This document shows, piece by piece, positions 43,843 through 52,664 of a stretch of DNA of 64,000 nucleotides (positions are counted from its first letter, which is position 1; each line of letters opens with the position of its first letter). Under the pieces are notes generated by a model. The model ran no database searches. It was not told where the DNA came from and saw only the letters and a program-made list of their open reading frames with translations. The stretch comes from Limnohabitans sp. (lineage in GTDB: Bacteria > Pseudomonadota > Gammaproteobacteria > Burkholderiales > Burkholderiaceae_C), in contig VERE01000008.1 in assembly GCA_018882835.1 (NCBI GenBank), positions 1 to 64,000 of the forward strand, in the 5' to 3' direction. The translations under genes and the position numbers were made by a program.

Positions 43843-45572
43843 GCCGCGTAGCCTGCGTTTGGCAGGCCTCCGGTGATTTTGGGCGCATTGAGCTGGCGTG
43901 GCTTGATCTTGCCGCCTTGGGCCTTGAGCCATTGCTCCACCACATCCCAGACCTGCTTGTTACCTTGCGTGCGAGCCTCTTCGGCCACGGGTGCCCAGCC
44001 AGCCACTTTGTATTTTTTGCCGGCCTCGATCAGTTGCCCTTTCAAGCGCATATCACCGATGCGCCCCCCCATGCGTGCAGTGGGGTCGCAACTGAATTGC
44101 AAGCCGCCCACCCGAACCATGTCGCCGCCTTGCTGGTAGTAAGGGTCTGGATTGAACAAGTTGTCGCACACGTCTTCGAGCACGGTCTTGAGGGTCTCGC
44201 CGCTCATCTCGGTCACGGTGGCATAGGAATAGGTCGTGGCGGTCATGTCCATCAGCCATTCACGGGTGATGGCCTGCCCAGGCAACAAGGTGGTGCCCCA
44301 GCGAAAGCCCGGCGAAAAGGCGATTTCTGCCCCTTGCACATCCATCAAGGCGTCAACTAGGAGTTGGTCCCCTGTACCATTGAAGTTGCCACGCCGATAC
44401 AACAGCCCCTCGGTGACGGCCAGTTGTTCGCTCAGTTTGGATGCGTAGGGCGCGCGGATTTTTTGAATCAGCGCCGCCATTTCGGCATCGGCCGGCAGCA
44501 TGTTGGAAAACACGGGCAAGAGCTTGTAGCGGAAGTCGCTGACTTTTTTGTCTTTCACTTCAAAGTCGAGCACACCTAAAAATTTTCCGTTCGAGCCGGC
44601 ATTGGTCACGATGGTCTTGCCGCTCTTGTTGGATACCAGGGTGGCTACCGGCATGCCATCGTGTGTATGGCCACCCAGGATGGCGTCGATGCCGCTGACA
44701 CGGCTGGCCATTTTCAAATCTACGTCCATGCCGTTGTGGCTCAACACCACCACCACCTGCGCGCCTTTGCCACGGGCCTCGTCCACCATGGCCTGCATGT
44801 TCTGGTCTTGTATGCCGAACTCCCAGTCGGCCACCATGTAACGCGGGTTGGCAATCGGCGTGTATGGAAAAGCCTGGCCGATGATGGCGCATGGCACACC
44901 ATTGATCTCGCGAATCACATAGGGTTTGAACACTGGGTCGCCAAAGTCGGAGGTCTTGATGTTCTGCGCCACAAAGTCCACTTTGCCCGCGAAATCTTTT
45001 TCGACGATTTCTTTGACGCGCTCCATGCCCAGGGTGAATTCCCAGTGGCCGGTCATGACATCCACACCCAGCAATTTGCAGGCATCCACCATGTCTTGGC
45101 CGTTCGTCCACAAACTGGTGCCCGAGCCCTGCCAGGTGTCGCCACCATCCAGCAGCAAAGCACCCGGGCGACTGGCTTTCATGCGCTTGACCAAGGTGGC
45201 CAGGTGCGCAAAACCGCCTACCTTGCCGTAGCGCTTGGCGGCTTTTTCATAATCCAGGTAAGTCAGGGCGTGGGCTTCGGCGGAGCCAGCACGAACCTTG
45301 GCAAATTTCAACAAATGCTCACCCACCAGATGGGGCAAGTGGTTTTGCATGCTGCCCAGACCCATGTTAATGCTGGGTTCGCGAAAATGAATGGGTAGCA
45401 GCTGCGCATGGCAGTCGGTCATGTGCAAAAAAGACACGTTGCCAAATCTGGCCGTGTCGTACAAGCCTTGGGCCGCCGTGGCTGCCTCGGCTTCAGCATA
45501 GACACCGAGTCCCATGCCAGCCATCGTGCCGGCGCCCAGCACTTGCATGAATTCACGCTTGTTCAGATCCAT
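43839..45572 (-). CDS. soxB: thiosulfohydrolase SoxB
   Basis: A 577-residue periplasmic dimanganese enzyme that hydrolyses the terminal sulfone from SoxY-bound thiosulfate derivatives. A Tat-like signal (NKREFMQVLGAGTMAGMGL) precedes the metal motifs LHMTDCHAQLLPIH near 50, LLDGGDTWQGSGTS near 138, MTGHWEFTLG near 173 and VVLSHNGMDVD with GGHTHDG near 275-310. A strong terminator separates it from soxX, and no ribosome-binding site is evident before the ATG. A GATATAT motif lies 16 bases upstream. Confidence 0.95.
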   Translation of the reverse strand: MDLNKREFMQVLGAGTMAGMGLGVYAEAEAATAAQGLYDTARFGNVSFLHMTDCHAQLLPIHFREPSINMGLGSMQNHLPHLVGEHLLKFAKVRAGSAEAHALTYLDYEKAAKRYGKVGGFAHLATLVKRMKASRPGALLLDGGDTWQGSGTSLWTNGQDMVDACKLLGVDVMTGHWEFTLGMERVKEIVEKDFAGKVDFVAQNIKTSDFGDPVFKPYVIREINGVPCAIIGQAFPYTPIANPRYMVADWEFGIQDQNMQAMVDEARGKGAQVVVVLSHNGMDVDLKMASRVSGIDAILGGHTHDGMPVATLVSNKSGKTIVTNAGSNGKFLGVLDFEVKDKKVSDFRYKLLPVFSNMLPADAEMAALIQKIRAPYASKLSEQLAVTEGLLYRRGNFNGTGDQLLVDALMDVQGAEIAFSPGFRWGTTLLPGQAITREWLMDMTATTYSYATVTEMSGETLKTVLEDVCDNLFNPDPYYQQGGDMVRVGGLQFSCDPTARMGGRIGDMRLKGQLIEAGKKYKVAGWAPVAEEARTQGNKQVWDVVEQWLKAQGGKIKPRQLNAPKITGGLPNAGYAA

Positions 45573-45587
45573 AATTTTGCAATCACT

Positions 45588-45596
45588 GATATATGA
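45588..45596 (+). promoter_or_regulatory. GATATAT motif before soxB
   Basis: GATATATGA in the short gap between the soxX terminator and the soxB start. The same core GATATATnA appears upstream of soxC and of the dsrE-like gene. Candidate SoxR (ArsR-type) site; inference. Confidence 0.4.
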
Positions 45597-45603
45597 ATGA
45601 CAA

Positions 45604-45628
45604 AAAAACCCGGACCAGCCGGGTTTTT
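45604..45628 (-). terminator. intrinsic terminator between soxX and soxB
   Basis: A perfect ten-base stem (AAAAACCCGG with CCGGGTTTTT) around loop ACCAG, followed on the minus strand by a T run. It begins five bases after the soxX stop and is strong in both directions because A and T tracts flank the GC core. Confidence 0.85.
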
Positions 45629-45632
45629 CCAG

Positions 45633-46286
45633 TCACTTGTTGACAGGTGAACGGGGATCGAGCAACAGGGCGACAATGTCGCGGATTTGTTGTTCGTTGA
45701 GGATGCCCATGTGGCCGGCACGCGGCATGTTGGAACATGCGTTGTAGGCTTTGGAATTCCAGATCTTGCCCCAGGTGTATTCAACGATTGGTTTGGCTTC
45801 AGGACTGTTGGGATCGGTCACACCACGGATCTTGCCGTAGTTGTGCAGACTGGGTCCAATCGTTCCGTAGGAAATTTCCTTGGCGTCGATCTGGTGGCAG
45901 TTGTAACAATTGCCACCACTGACCGTCCCCGGCGGATCGGTCCAGGTCAGGCCACGACCGCTTTGGGCGATTTTTTCGCCTTCTTTCCAGTCCCCCAGAA
46001 ACTGGCCATTGGCCGGCCAACGAATCGTCTTGAGGTTCATGGCCTCGATGTCCTTGGCGGTTTTCTCATCCAAGGGCTTGCCGCTGACATCGGCTTCGCT
46101 GCAAGCACGGCTGGTCTCGTCGATGTTGAGCACCCGATCGACACCGACTGGCCCCTCGGAGCGGAAAGAAGCCTTCACAATGGCATCGGTCAGGCTGTTG
46201 AGCTCGCTGGTGCTGGGCAAGGATGCGCAGCCCGCCACCACCAAGGCTGCAGCCAGGGCGGCCCCGAGTTTGGTTTGCATTTTCAT
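45633..46286 (-). CDS. soxX: sulfur oxidation cytochrome SoxX
   Basis: A 217-residue monoheme cytochrome c. The signal sequence ends LVVAGC, so lipid anchoring at C20 is possible. Heme motif CYNCH is at 127-131 and the axial methionine is in ACSNMPRAGHMG. With SoxA it forms the SoxXA heme enzyme that attaches thiosulfate to the SoxY cysteine. GGAGAGG lies six bases before ATG 46286. It is encoded 16 bases after soxA. Confidence 0.92.
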   Translation of the reverse strand: MKMQTKLGAALAAALVVAGCASLPSTSELNSLTDAIVKASFRSEGPVGVDRVLNIDETSRACSEADVSGKPLDEKTAKDIEAMNLKTIRWPANGQFLGDWKEGEKIAQSGRGLTWTDPPGTVSGGNCYNCHQIDAKEISYGTIGPSLHNYGKIRGVTDPNSPEAKPIVEYTWGKIWNSKAYNACSNMPRAGHMGILNEQQIRDIVALLLDPRSPVNK

Positions 46287-46302
46287 CTGTCCTCTCCCCG
46301 CT

Positions 46303-47103
46303 TCAGCGTTTGATGGCGGGTGCCACCGAGGCTGCACCCTTGGCATTCACGCCGAGATAAACACCCAGGGCGATGGTGGCATCGCTGCCAAAGCCCGGGT
46401 ACGGGAAACGCTGCTGACGGTAACAATCGTTCAGGCGTTGCTGCATGCCCCACATCTGGCCATTGGAAACACGGTAAGCCGGCCAGGCCGCAAAGCCCAC
46501 GCCATCGCCCGGATTCTTGGTGAGCATGGGCAGGTCTTGCAAGCGGATGCGCTTGCCTTCTTCACCATGACAGGAGGCACATGAAAAATCATGCGGACCG
46601 CCACGTTGATAGAACAGCCGCTTGCCCACTTCGTAAAAGGTTTTTTCCGAGGCATGGTTTTGCGGCAGGTTGAAGCGCATGTCCTTGGATTCAGCCGAAA
46701 TCCAGGTCGCCAAGGCAGTGACATTGTTCTGTTCGCCCTTGCCAAATGGGGTTTTGGCGATCTCTTCGGCATTGAAGCCTTGCAAGGTGGCCATGCAGGT
46801 CAACAAACGTGACTCCAGATCCTGAACTTTCTGCGTATCTGCAAAAAATCGGGGCAATTCCACAAAAGCGCCTTTGACCACGCCTGGACCTTTGCCCAGG
46901 TCGCATTTTTCAAGGGAGGCATTCTTGGGGCCGCGCTTGAGTTTCCAAAGGTCTTCGCCTTTGGCTTCAAAGAGGTCGGCTGGATTGCCATCTTGCAACA
47001 TAGCGCGGTATTCGTCGATACCTTGGCTAGCGGTTTTTTGAGCCAGTGCCGGCAAGGCAGCTAAGCCACTCGCCAGCACGACCCAGGCCATGAGTTGTTT
47101 CAT
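46303..47103 (-). CDS. soxA: sulfur oxidation cytochrome SoxA
   Basis: A 266-residue cytochrome c. A signal peptide (WVVLASGLAALPALAQ) is followed by the N-terminal domain without heme motif, where C67 and C103 probably form the structural disulfide. The heme motif CASCH is at 175-179, and the late RLNDCYRQQRFPYPG carries the active-site cysteine ligand. It is therefore the monoheme form of SoxA. GAGG five bases before ATG 47103 decides the start over GTG 47109. Confidence 0.94.
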   Translation of the reverse strand: MKQLMAWVVLASGLAALPALAQKTASQGIDEYRAMLQDGNPADLFEAKGEDLWKLKRGPKNASLEKCDLGKGPGVVKGAFVELPRFFADTQKVQDLESRLLTCMATLQGFNAEEIAKTPFGKGEQNNVTALATWISAESKDMRFNLPQNHASEKTFYEVGKRLFYQRGGPHDFSCASCHGEEGKRIRLQDLPMLTKNPGDGVGFAAWPAYRVSNGQMWGMQQRLNDCYRQQRFPYPGFGSDATIALGVYLGVNAKGAASVAPAIKR

Positions 47104-47130
47104 TGTCACCTCGGATTTTTTTGCAAGAGA

Positions 47131-47442
47131 TCAGCTGACGGTGGCTTCGTCTTTGCGGCTGTCGCCTTTGTTATCTTTCCACAAAATGGTGACTTTGTCG
47201 CCCGCCTTGGCGCCCTTGATGGCGAACTGCAGGAACGGATTTTTGGCCACAGCCGGACCCCATTCAGCGGTCATGACGGTCTTTTCATTGTGCAATGCCG
47301 TCACTTCCTGAATGAACCAGGCAGGGACAATTTTGCCGTTGGCGTCTTTGCGTTGACCAGACTCCATTTCGTGGCTCATCAAAACACGGACGGTGGCTTT
47401 GTCGCCGGAAGCTTGGGCGCGAATGCGCATCGGATCTGCCAT
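47131..47442 (-). CDS. soxZ: sulfur carrier complex protein SoxZ
   Basis: A 103-residue periplasmic partner of SoxY without its own signal peptide, so it is exported with SoxY. Typical blocks are MRIRAQASGDKATVRVLMSHEMESGQRKD and IPAWFIQ-like VPAWFIQEVTA, ending WKDNKGDSRKDEATV. A strong GGAG precedes the ATG. It lies between soxY and soxA. Confidence 0.95.
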   Translation of the reverse strand: MADPMRIRAQASGDKATVRVLMSHEMESGQRKDANGKIVPAWFIQEVTALHNEKTVMTAEWGPAVAKNPFLQFAIKGAKAGDKVTILWKDNKGDSRKDEATVS

Positions 47443-47490
47443 TTTTTTTCTCCTAATTCGTTACAAAAGCTGGGATATGAAAGTGCTGGA

Positions 47491-47949
47491 TCAGCCGCCG
47501 CAGCCGCCGAGCGTGACTTTCACTTCTTTCTTGGCAAACAAGGCCTTGCCATCGGCTGTGATGGCCACGGCATACACATCCGAGGACTGGCCCATCTTGG
47601 CACGGGTCGACACGGTTGGTTCGATGCTGTCGCTCATGTTGAACATTGCCACCAGTGTCGAAGGGTTCTTCTCGACCAGGATCAGCAATTGCTTGACGTT
47701 GGCCAGCGTGGTGCTAGCACCCAGAGGCACCACGGCACCGTTTTCGGCGATGTCCGGACCGGTGATGGTCACGTCCTTGCTTTCGGCCAGCGTGGCAGGG
47801 CCGATGGCCTTGAGTGCGTCTTGCACACTCTTGGCGTCAAAGGCGTTCTTGTTGAAGGCCGCATGGGCGAACTGTGGAAACAGGCCGGTGGAAGCCAGCA
47901 AGCCGGCGACCACAGCACTGTGTTTGAGTGTCTCGCGACGAGTTTGCAT
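47491..47949 (-). CDS. soxY: sulfur carrier protein SoxY
   Basis: A 152-residue carrier with a Tat signal (TRRETLKHSAVVAGLLASTG) and the C-terminal swinging arm GGCGG, in which C150 binds the sulfur intermediates. The Sox enzymes act on this cysteine. GGAG before ATG 47949 sets the start; the longer open frame upstream overlaps soxD. SoxZ is encoded 48 bases downstream. Confidence 0.95.
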   Translation of the reverse strand: MQTRRETLKHSAVVAGLLASTGLFPQFAHAAFNKNAFDAKSVQDALKAIGPATLAESKDVTITGPDIAENGAVVPLGASTTLANVKQLLILVEKNPSTLVAMFNMSDSIEPTVSTRAKMGQSSDVYAVAITADGKALFAKKEVKVTLGGCGG

Positions 47950-48028
47950 CTGATTTCTCCTTGTGACTAAGTGGATGCTGTTTGAATGGCGTGGAAGGTC
48001 AACAGGCAACCGAATCCACAATCTTAAG

Positions 48029-49123
48029 TTACTTGGGGGCACCTTGTGAAATCCAGGTCGCAATGGCCTTGGCGTCGGCATCACCCAGAGATTGCGGCGG
48101 CATGGGGACTGGCCCCCACACGCCTGCGCCTCCAGCCTTGATCTTGCCAGCCAGGTATTCGACCTTGCCTGCATGTTTCTTGGCGATGTCCTGAAAGCCG
48201 GGCCCTACGATTTTCTTGTCCACGCCGTGGCACGCCGTGCAATTGTTCTTTTGGATCAAGCCCAGCGCCGCCTTGGTGGCAGGCGATGACTCTGGTGCCT
48301 TGGCTGCTGACGCGGGTGCAGCACTGGCCGCAGGCGCAGGTGCGCCCGCTTTGCGTTCGGGCTGCGTGGTGTCGGCGCCGCGTTGTGGCCCGATGATGCG
48401 GTTTTGTTCCAGCAAATTGCCATGGGCATTGCGGGCGAAATCGGGCAGCAAAGATGCCACCTTGGGTTCGGTGACGCAATCCTTCATGCAGGGACTGGCG
48501 GGAGACGTCACATCAGGCTTACCGGTACCACCGAATTCTTTGCCCGGCCACATGCCATGCAGGGTGGTCATGCCATTGCGGTTGGGCATGCGTTTTTGCA
48601 CCTCGGCAATGTTCTTGTCCGACAGGGTGAAATCATCGGGCACCACATTGGCCAGACTGAGCAGGAACGCCGTGACGCTGTAGACCTCATCGGGTTTCAG
48701 GGTCTTGGGGTTGGTCCAGGGCATGGCACGGTTGATGTAATCCCATAAGGTGGACAGCGTGGGCACCTTCATGAGCGTGGTACGCCCCGGATAGTCGGTG
48801 CGCGCCAGATTGGCCACACGCCCGACCTTGATATCCTCGGCTGTGGTCCCACCCACCAAGGGACTGAATACTTCATTGGACTCGCCAAAGATGCCGTGAC
48901 AATGCGCGCATTTGGCTTCCCAGATGTCCTGACCTTGGGCGACCGTGCCCGAGCCTGGCGGCAGGCCTTTGAAATCAGGTCGTACATCAATATCCCAGGC
49001 CGCCACTTCCTTGGCCGTGGCATCGCGGCCGGCACCGGGGTATTTGACATCGGTCTGCGCCGAGGACGCCATCGCGACCACCAGCAACGCAGCGCTCAGT
49101 AAAACGTTACGAAAGCTGGACAT
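48029..49123 (-). CDS. soxD: sulfur dehydrogenase cytochrome subunit SoxD
   Basis: A 364-residue diheme cytochrome c. The signal peptide ends SSAQ. Heme motifs are CAHCH (72-76) and CTACH (295-299), each in a separate domain joined by a long alanine-proline-rich linker (residues about 250-280). With SoxC it oxidises the persulfide on SoxY by six electrons. Its start overlaps the soxC stop by 17 bases. The C-terminal domain is closely similar to the separate cytochrome at 50930-51238. Confidence 0.92.
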   Translation of the reverse strand: MSSFRNVLLSAALLVVAMASSAQTDVKYPGAGRDATAKEVAAWDIDVRPDFKGLPPGSGTVAQGQDIWEAKCAHCHGIFGESNEVFSPLVGGTTAEDIKVGRVANLARTDYPGRTTLMKVPTLSTLWDYINRAMPWTNPKTLKPDEVYSVTAFLLSLANVVPDDFTLSDKNIAEVQKRMPNRNGMTTLHGMWPGKEFGGTGKPDVTSPASPCMKDCVTEPKVASLLPDFARNAHGNLLEQNRIIGPQRGADTTQPERKAGAPAPAASAAPASAAKAPESSPATKAALGLIQKNNCTACHGVDKKIVGPGFQDIAKKHAGKVEYLAGKIKAGGAGVWGPVPMPPQSLGDADAKAIATWISQGAPK

Positions 49124-50471
49124 TTTTCACCTCACCGTTTTCCTGAATCAGCCATGATTGAATGGCGTTGTTGTGATAGATGGATCGCGTACCACGCACG
49201 GCGCGCAGTTGTTTGTAGGTGGGCTGGACATAGCCGGTTTCGTCCATGGCACGGCTTTGCAGAATCGCTGGACGGCCATCCCAGATCCAGTCAATATTGA
49301 ATCGTGTCAGGGCCTTGGACAACACAGGGGTTTCCAGTCGGGCCGTACGCCAGTTGCGACCGCCATCGACCGAAACGTCCACTCGTTTGATCTTGCCTTT
49401 GCCCGACCAGGCCAGGCCCGTGACGTTGTAAAAACCCTTGTCCAACAACACCTGTCCGCCCGATGGCGTGGTAACCACGCTCTTGCATTCCTGTATGTTG
49501 GTGTACTGCCGATGGGTGCCGTCAGGCATCAGATCCATGTAGTGCACAGCCTCGTCCTTGGCGGCATAAGGCATGTCACCCACCTCGACGCGACGCAGGT
49601 ATTTGACCCAACTCACCCCTTGAATGCCTGGCACCACCAATCGCAAGGGATAGCCGTTTTCTGGGCGCAGCATTTCGCCGTTCTGGCCGTATGCCACCAG
49701 GACCTCGCCTGAGGTAATGAGGCTCATCGGAATGGTGCGTGTCATGGACGAGCCATCACCACCCTCAGCCAGTACAAACTTGCCATTTTTCAAATCGGCG
49801 CCCGCAATTTCCAGCAAGGTGATCAATGGCACGCCTGTAAATTCGCTGCACGAGATCATGCCGTGGGTGTATTGCACCGTGGGCACCGCCACGTTGCCCC
49901 ATTCAACCGCCGTGTTGGCACCACACTCGATGAAATGAAAACGTGACACCGAAGGCAGTCGCATGATTTCGTCCATGGTGAATACCTTGGGCGTTTTCAC
50001 CATGCCGTTGATCATGAACCGGTGCTTGGAGGGGTCGATGTCCCACCAGCCCTGGTGATGGCGCTCGAAGTGCAGACCGCTAGGGGTCACGATACCAAAC
50101 AGTGACTGCAAGGGAGCGAACGAAACAGACGCTTGCGAGGTTTGTGTGAGGCCTGGGCTTTGCCGGCGCTGAATGTTGGATTCGAATTTGGAAGGTTTGC
50201 CATAGCCTTCGGTGGCCACACCCTGTCCCAAACCCGTGGCGTGCTCGGGCAGCTGCAGGATGTACGGATCCCCACCTGCGGGCGGCACCGGATTGCCCTG
50301 TGCCATGGCCACTGGCGCTGCCACGCCCGCAGCTGCAGCCGCAAAGGCGTGGCGAATGAAGCCACGCCGACCGCTTTTAGCCTCGGCAATAACTTTTTGG
50401 ATGCCTTGCGGGTCCAGGAAATTCTCAGGCGCTTTTTGAACCCTACCCGAGTCATGCTGCATTGGTTTCAC
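49107..50471 (-). CDS. soxC: sulfur dehydrogenase molybdenum subunit SoxC
   Basis: A 454-residue sulfite oxidase-family Mo enzyme. A Tat signal (GRRGFIRHAFAAAAAGVAAP) is followed by the cofactor-binding region with RFHFIECGANTAVEWG (molybdenum-ligand cysteine) and GMISCSEFTGVPLITLLE. The dimerisation domain is at the C-terminus. I place the start at GTG 50471 because AGAGGAG lies five bases upstream, while ATG 50489 has no such site. It is the first gene of soxCDYZAX and has a GATATAT motif about 30 bases upstream. Confidence 0.93.
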   Translation of the reverse strand: MKPMQHDSGRVQKAPENFLDPQGIQKVIAEAKSGRRGFIRHAFAAAAAGVAAPVAMAQGNPVPPAGGDPYILQLPEHATGLGQGVATEGYGKPSKFESNIQRRQSPGLTQTSQASVSFAPLQSLFGIVTPSGLHFERHHQGWWDIDPSKHRFMINGMVKTPKVFTMDEIMRLPSVSRFHFIECGANTAVEWGNVAVPTVQYTHGMISCSEFTGVPLITLLEIAGADLKNGKFVLAEGGDGSSMTRTIPMSLITSGEVLVAYGQNGEMLRPENGYPLRLVVPGIQGVSWVKYLRRVEVGDMPYAAKDEAVHYMDLMPDGTHRQYTNIQECKSVVTTPSGGQVLLDKGFYNVTGLAWSGKGKIKRVDVSVDGGRNWRTARLETPVLSKALTRFNIDWIWDGRPAILQSRAMDETGYVQPTYKQLRAVRGTRSIYHNNAIQSWLIQENGEVKNVQLS

Positions 50472-50501
50472 AGAAACTCCTCTCGTCATCGATGATCAAT
50501 C

Positions 50502-50510
50502 GATATATTA
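50502..50510 (+). promoter_or_regulatory. GATATAT motif before soxC
   Basis: GATATATTA within an AT-rich 35-base stretch upstream of soxC. It shares its core with sites before soxB and the dsrE-like gene. Candidate operator of the ArsR-type regulator (inference). Confidence 0.4.
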
Positions 50511-50588
50511 TTATTTGCTTATATTAAGGTTAAGGTTTGAAGCTGAATCCAGGATTACAAAAGTCAACCCACGGGTTGACTTTTGGCT

Positions 50589-50933
50589 TTATTTGAATTT
50601 GTAGTGGTCTCGGTTGAGCACGGCCGCCACAGCGGTCACATCTTCGGGAAAGAAGCCCAGATTCAATTCTGTGTTGCAGTACTCGACCATGCCCCGCAAG
50701 AAGGCTGGCGTGTTGATGCGGCCCTGCGGTTTATAGATGCTGCTGCCGTCGCCGCCTTCGCGCCGCTGATGGCAGGCCGTGCATTTGTTGGCTGCAATGA
50801 GTTCTTCACCCAGTTTGTAATCGGCGTCCTTGAAAATGGCAGGTTGCGCCAAGGTGGACAAACCCAGCATGCAAGCAGCGGCCACCATCAGGCCGCGAGT
50901 GCCCCTGAATTGCCCACGACGCATGTTTTTCAT
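50589..50933 (-). CDS. small periplasmic cytochrome c
   Basis: A 114-residue monoheme cytochrome c. A signal peptide (GLMVAAACMLGLSTLAQP) precedes the heme motif CTACHQRREGG near 50-60; the axial methionine may be in RGMVEYCN. The ATG overlaps the stop of the preceding cytochrome gene by four bases, so the pair is co-translated. It probably accepts electrons from the Sox proteins, but its exact partner is unknown. Confidence 0.85.
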   Translation of the reverse strand: MKNMRRGQFRGTRGLMVAAACMLGLSTLAQPAIFKDADYKLGEELIAANKCTACHQRREGGDGSSIYKPQGRINTPAFLRGMVEYCNTELNLGFFPEDVTAVAAVLNRDHYKFK

Positions 50934-51238
50934 TTGGCGCCGGACAAAATCCAGGCAGCCAGGGTTTTGGCATCGGCATCGCTGAGCGCAGCCTGAGGCG
51001 GCATTGGCACCGGGCCCCATTTGCCAGAGCCACCGGCCTTGATGCTCTTGATCAGCGTGGCTTCTGCGTCCTTTTGACCTGCGTATTTTTTGGCAACGTC
51101 CTGATAAGCAGGGCCCACGATTTTCTTGTCCACGGCATGGCAGGCGGTGCAGGCATTCTTTTTGGCCAAATCCAGATTGGCAAATGCAGAAGTGGCAGTG
51201 AGGCCGGCAATGGCCATGATCCAGGGCATGAATTTCAT
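50930..51238 (-). CDS. c551/c552-type cytochrome resembling the SoxD C-terminal domain
   Basis: A 102-residue class I cytochrome c. Signal peptide (AIAGLTATSAFA), heme motif CTACHAVDKKIVGP near 31-44, methionine loop GKWGPVPMPPQ near 73-83. The heme region and methionine loop are almost identical to those of SoxD, and length and order fit the same domain. Electron acceptor for the Sox system is the likely role. It begins the two-gene unit with the next small cytochrome. Confidence 0.88.
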   Translation of the reverse strand: MKFMPWIMAIAGLTATSAFANLDLAKKNACTACHAVDKKIVGPAYQDVAKKYAGQKDAEATLIKSIKAGGSGKWGPVPMPPQAALSDADAKTLAAWILSGAK

Positions 51239-51341
51239 GGTGTTGAACCTTTGACTTTAAATATAACCAGTCGCTAATTTACACGAACTTTGCACTGTTG
51301 CGCGCCCAAGCGGCCAGGATCGACCCAAGGGCTTTCCCCAA

Positions 51342-52046
51342 TCACAGGTTTTCCAGAGCACTGGCCTGGACCAATTGGTAGAGCCGGCCCTGCTTGTCCA
51401 AAGGCGACAGTACGCCCTCACGGACAAAAAAACTCACCTCGCGGCTGACGGTTTCCAGTTTCAGATCCAGCATGGCCCCCATGTCTTCACGCGAGAACAA
51501 GGAAATGAGTTGCGGGTCCTGCGCATGTCGCATCTTCAGAATGAAGCGAGCCACACGCTGCTTGGCCGAGCCAAAGTTGAGGTCGGCCAGCCAGTCATCG
51601 GCGCTCTTGAGGGCACTTTGCCACTTTTGCATGAGGCGTCGGTGCAAGCGGGGCGAATGCGCCGAGAGGGTGTGCATGACCTCCAGCGGAATTCGACAGA
51701 CGCTGACCTCACTCAGAGCAATGGCATCGCAGTCGTAATGCGCCGTGGCCAGGGCCTCCAGGCCGGCTACATCACCTGGTCGCAGAACTCGCACAATGCG
51801 TTGCCGGCCGTCGCTGGTATTGCGAACCAGTTTCACCATGCCGGCGCGGACTGTCATCACACCCAACGCCTTGTCACCCTCGCTGTACAGCAAGCTTCCA
51901 GTGACATAGCGCAGGTCATCGATTGGCGCATGAATCAGACTGAAATCTTCTTCGTTGAGGTCGGCGAAGAGCACCATGTCACGGATGCCGCAGTCACGAC
52001 AATCGGAAGTGCCTTTCCAGGCAGACTCCACTTGGATGGGAATCAT
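51342..52046 (-). CDS. Crp/Fnr family transcriptional regulator
   Basis: A 234-residue regulator with N-terminal cyclic-nucleotide-like beta barrel (YSEGDKALGVMTVRAGMVKLVRN) and C-terminal winged helix (LFSREDMGAMLDLKLETVSREVSFFVREGVLS). The N-terminal DCRDCGIRD has two cysteines only, so a full FNR-type Fe-S cluster is not obvious; redox sensing is still possible. ATG 52046 overlaps the soxW stop by four bases. It may link sulfur oxidation to redox state (inference). Confidence 0.88.
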   Translation of the reverse strand: MIPIQVESAWKGTSDCRDCGIRDMVLFADLNEEDFSLIHAPIDDLRYVTGSLLYSEGDKALGVMTVRAGMVKLVRNTSDGRQRIVRVLRPGDVAGLEALATAHYDCDAIALSEVSVCRIPLEVMHTLSAHSPRLHRRLMQKWQSALKSADDWLADLNFGSAKQRVARFILKMRHAQDPQLISLFSREDMGAMLDLKLETVSREVSFFVREGVLSPLDKQGRLYQLVQASALENL

Positions 52047-52534
52047 GTGCGCAGATCCTTTCGCCCTTTGCTGAGACGCTCGTCCAGGTAAGCACCGTAA
52101 AAGTCTGGCAAATAGGCGCCCTCCATGCGTTCGGCTACCTCGCGCCCACCCGCGCCAAAAAACAAAAGGGTCGGCGCCACCGAAATCTTCCAGCTGCGGG
52201 TCAACTGATCGTGTGTGGTGGAGGCACCCGAAAAATCGACGACCGATTGGACACTTCGCATGTCCACCTGAACCATGGGCTGGCCCTGCTTGAACATCGG
52301 CACCAGGTGGCTCTGACGCGCCATCCGGCAATATACGCAACCCTCCAGACTGACCATCACCAGCAAGGGCTGACCCTGGGCCAGGGCTTTGTCCAAGGCT
52401 TGCGGTAAGGACCTGGCTTCAGGCAAGCCTTCGCCAGCAGCCCAGGAAAAAGAGCAGACACCGGCGGCAGCCAAGGCACCCAAGCCTTGGGTGAGCCAAT
52501 CTCGGCGATGAAGAGCGGGCAATGTGGTTTGCAT
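52043..52534 (-). CDS. soxW: periplasmic thioredoxin-like protein (SoxW type)
   Basis: A 163-residue thioredoxin-fold protein with a Tat-like signal (HRRDWLTQGLGALAAAGV) and a CxxC active site in LEGCVYCRMARQSHLVP. A cis-proline-like VAPTLLFFGAGG and the middle SVQSVVDFSGAST are consistent with SoxW/thioredoxin-like proteins near sox genes. It would keep SoxY or another thiol protein reduced. ATG 52534 has AAGGA upstream. It lies divergent from the transporter gene and is coupled to the Crp regulator. Confidence 0.78.
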   Translation of the reverse strand: MQTTLPALHRRDWLTQGLGALAAAGVCSFSWAAGEGLPEARSLPQALDKALAQGQPLLVMVSLEGCVYCRMARQSHLVPMFKQGQPMVQVDMRSVQSVVDFSGASTTHDQLTRSWKISVAPTLLFFGAGGREVAERMEGAYLPDFYGAYLDERLSKGRKDLRT

Positions 52535-52664
52535 CTGAAGTCCTTGCCTGAGCACATCAACTATATAAGAAATCACCAATTTATTCAGTCTTGATCCGCA
52601 TCAACCTTCGGTCAGGATCGGTCGCTCACAATTCATCTGATTTGACGAACACATTCAACCCAAC

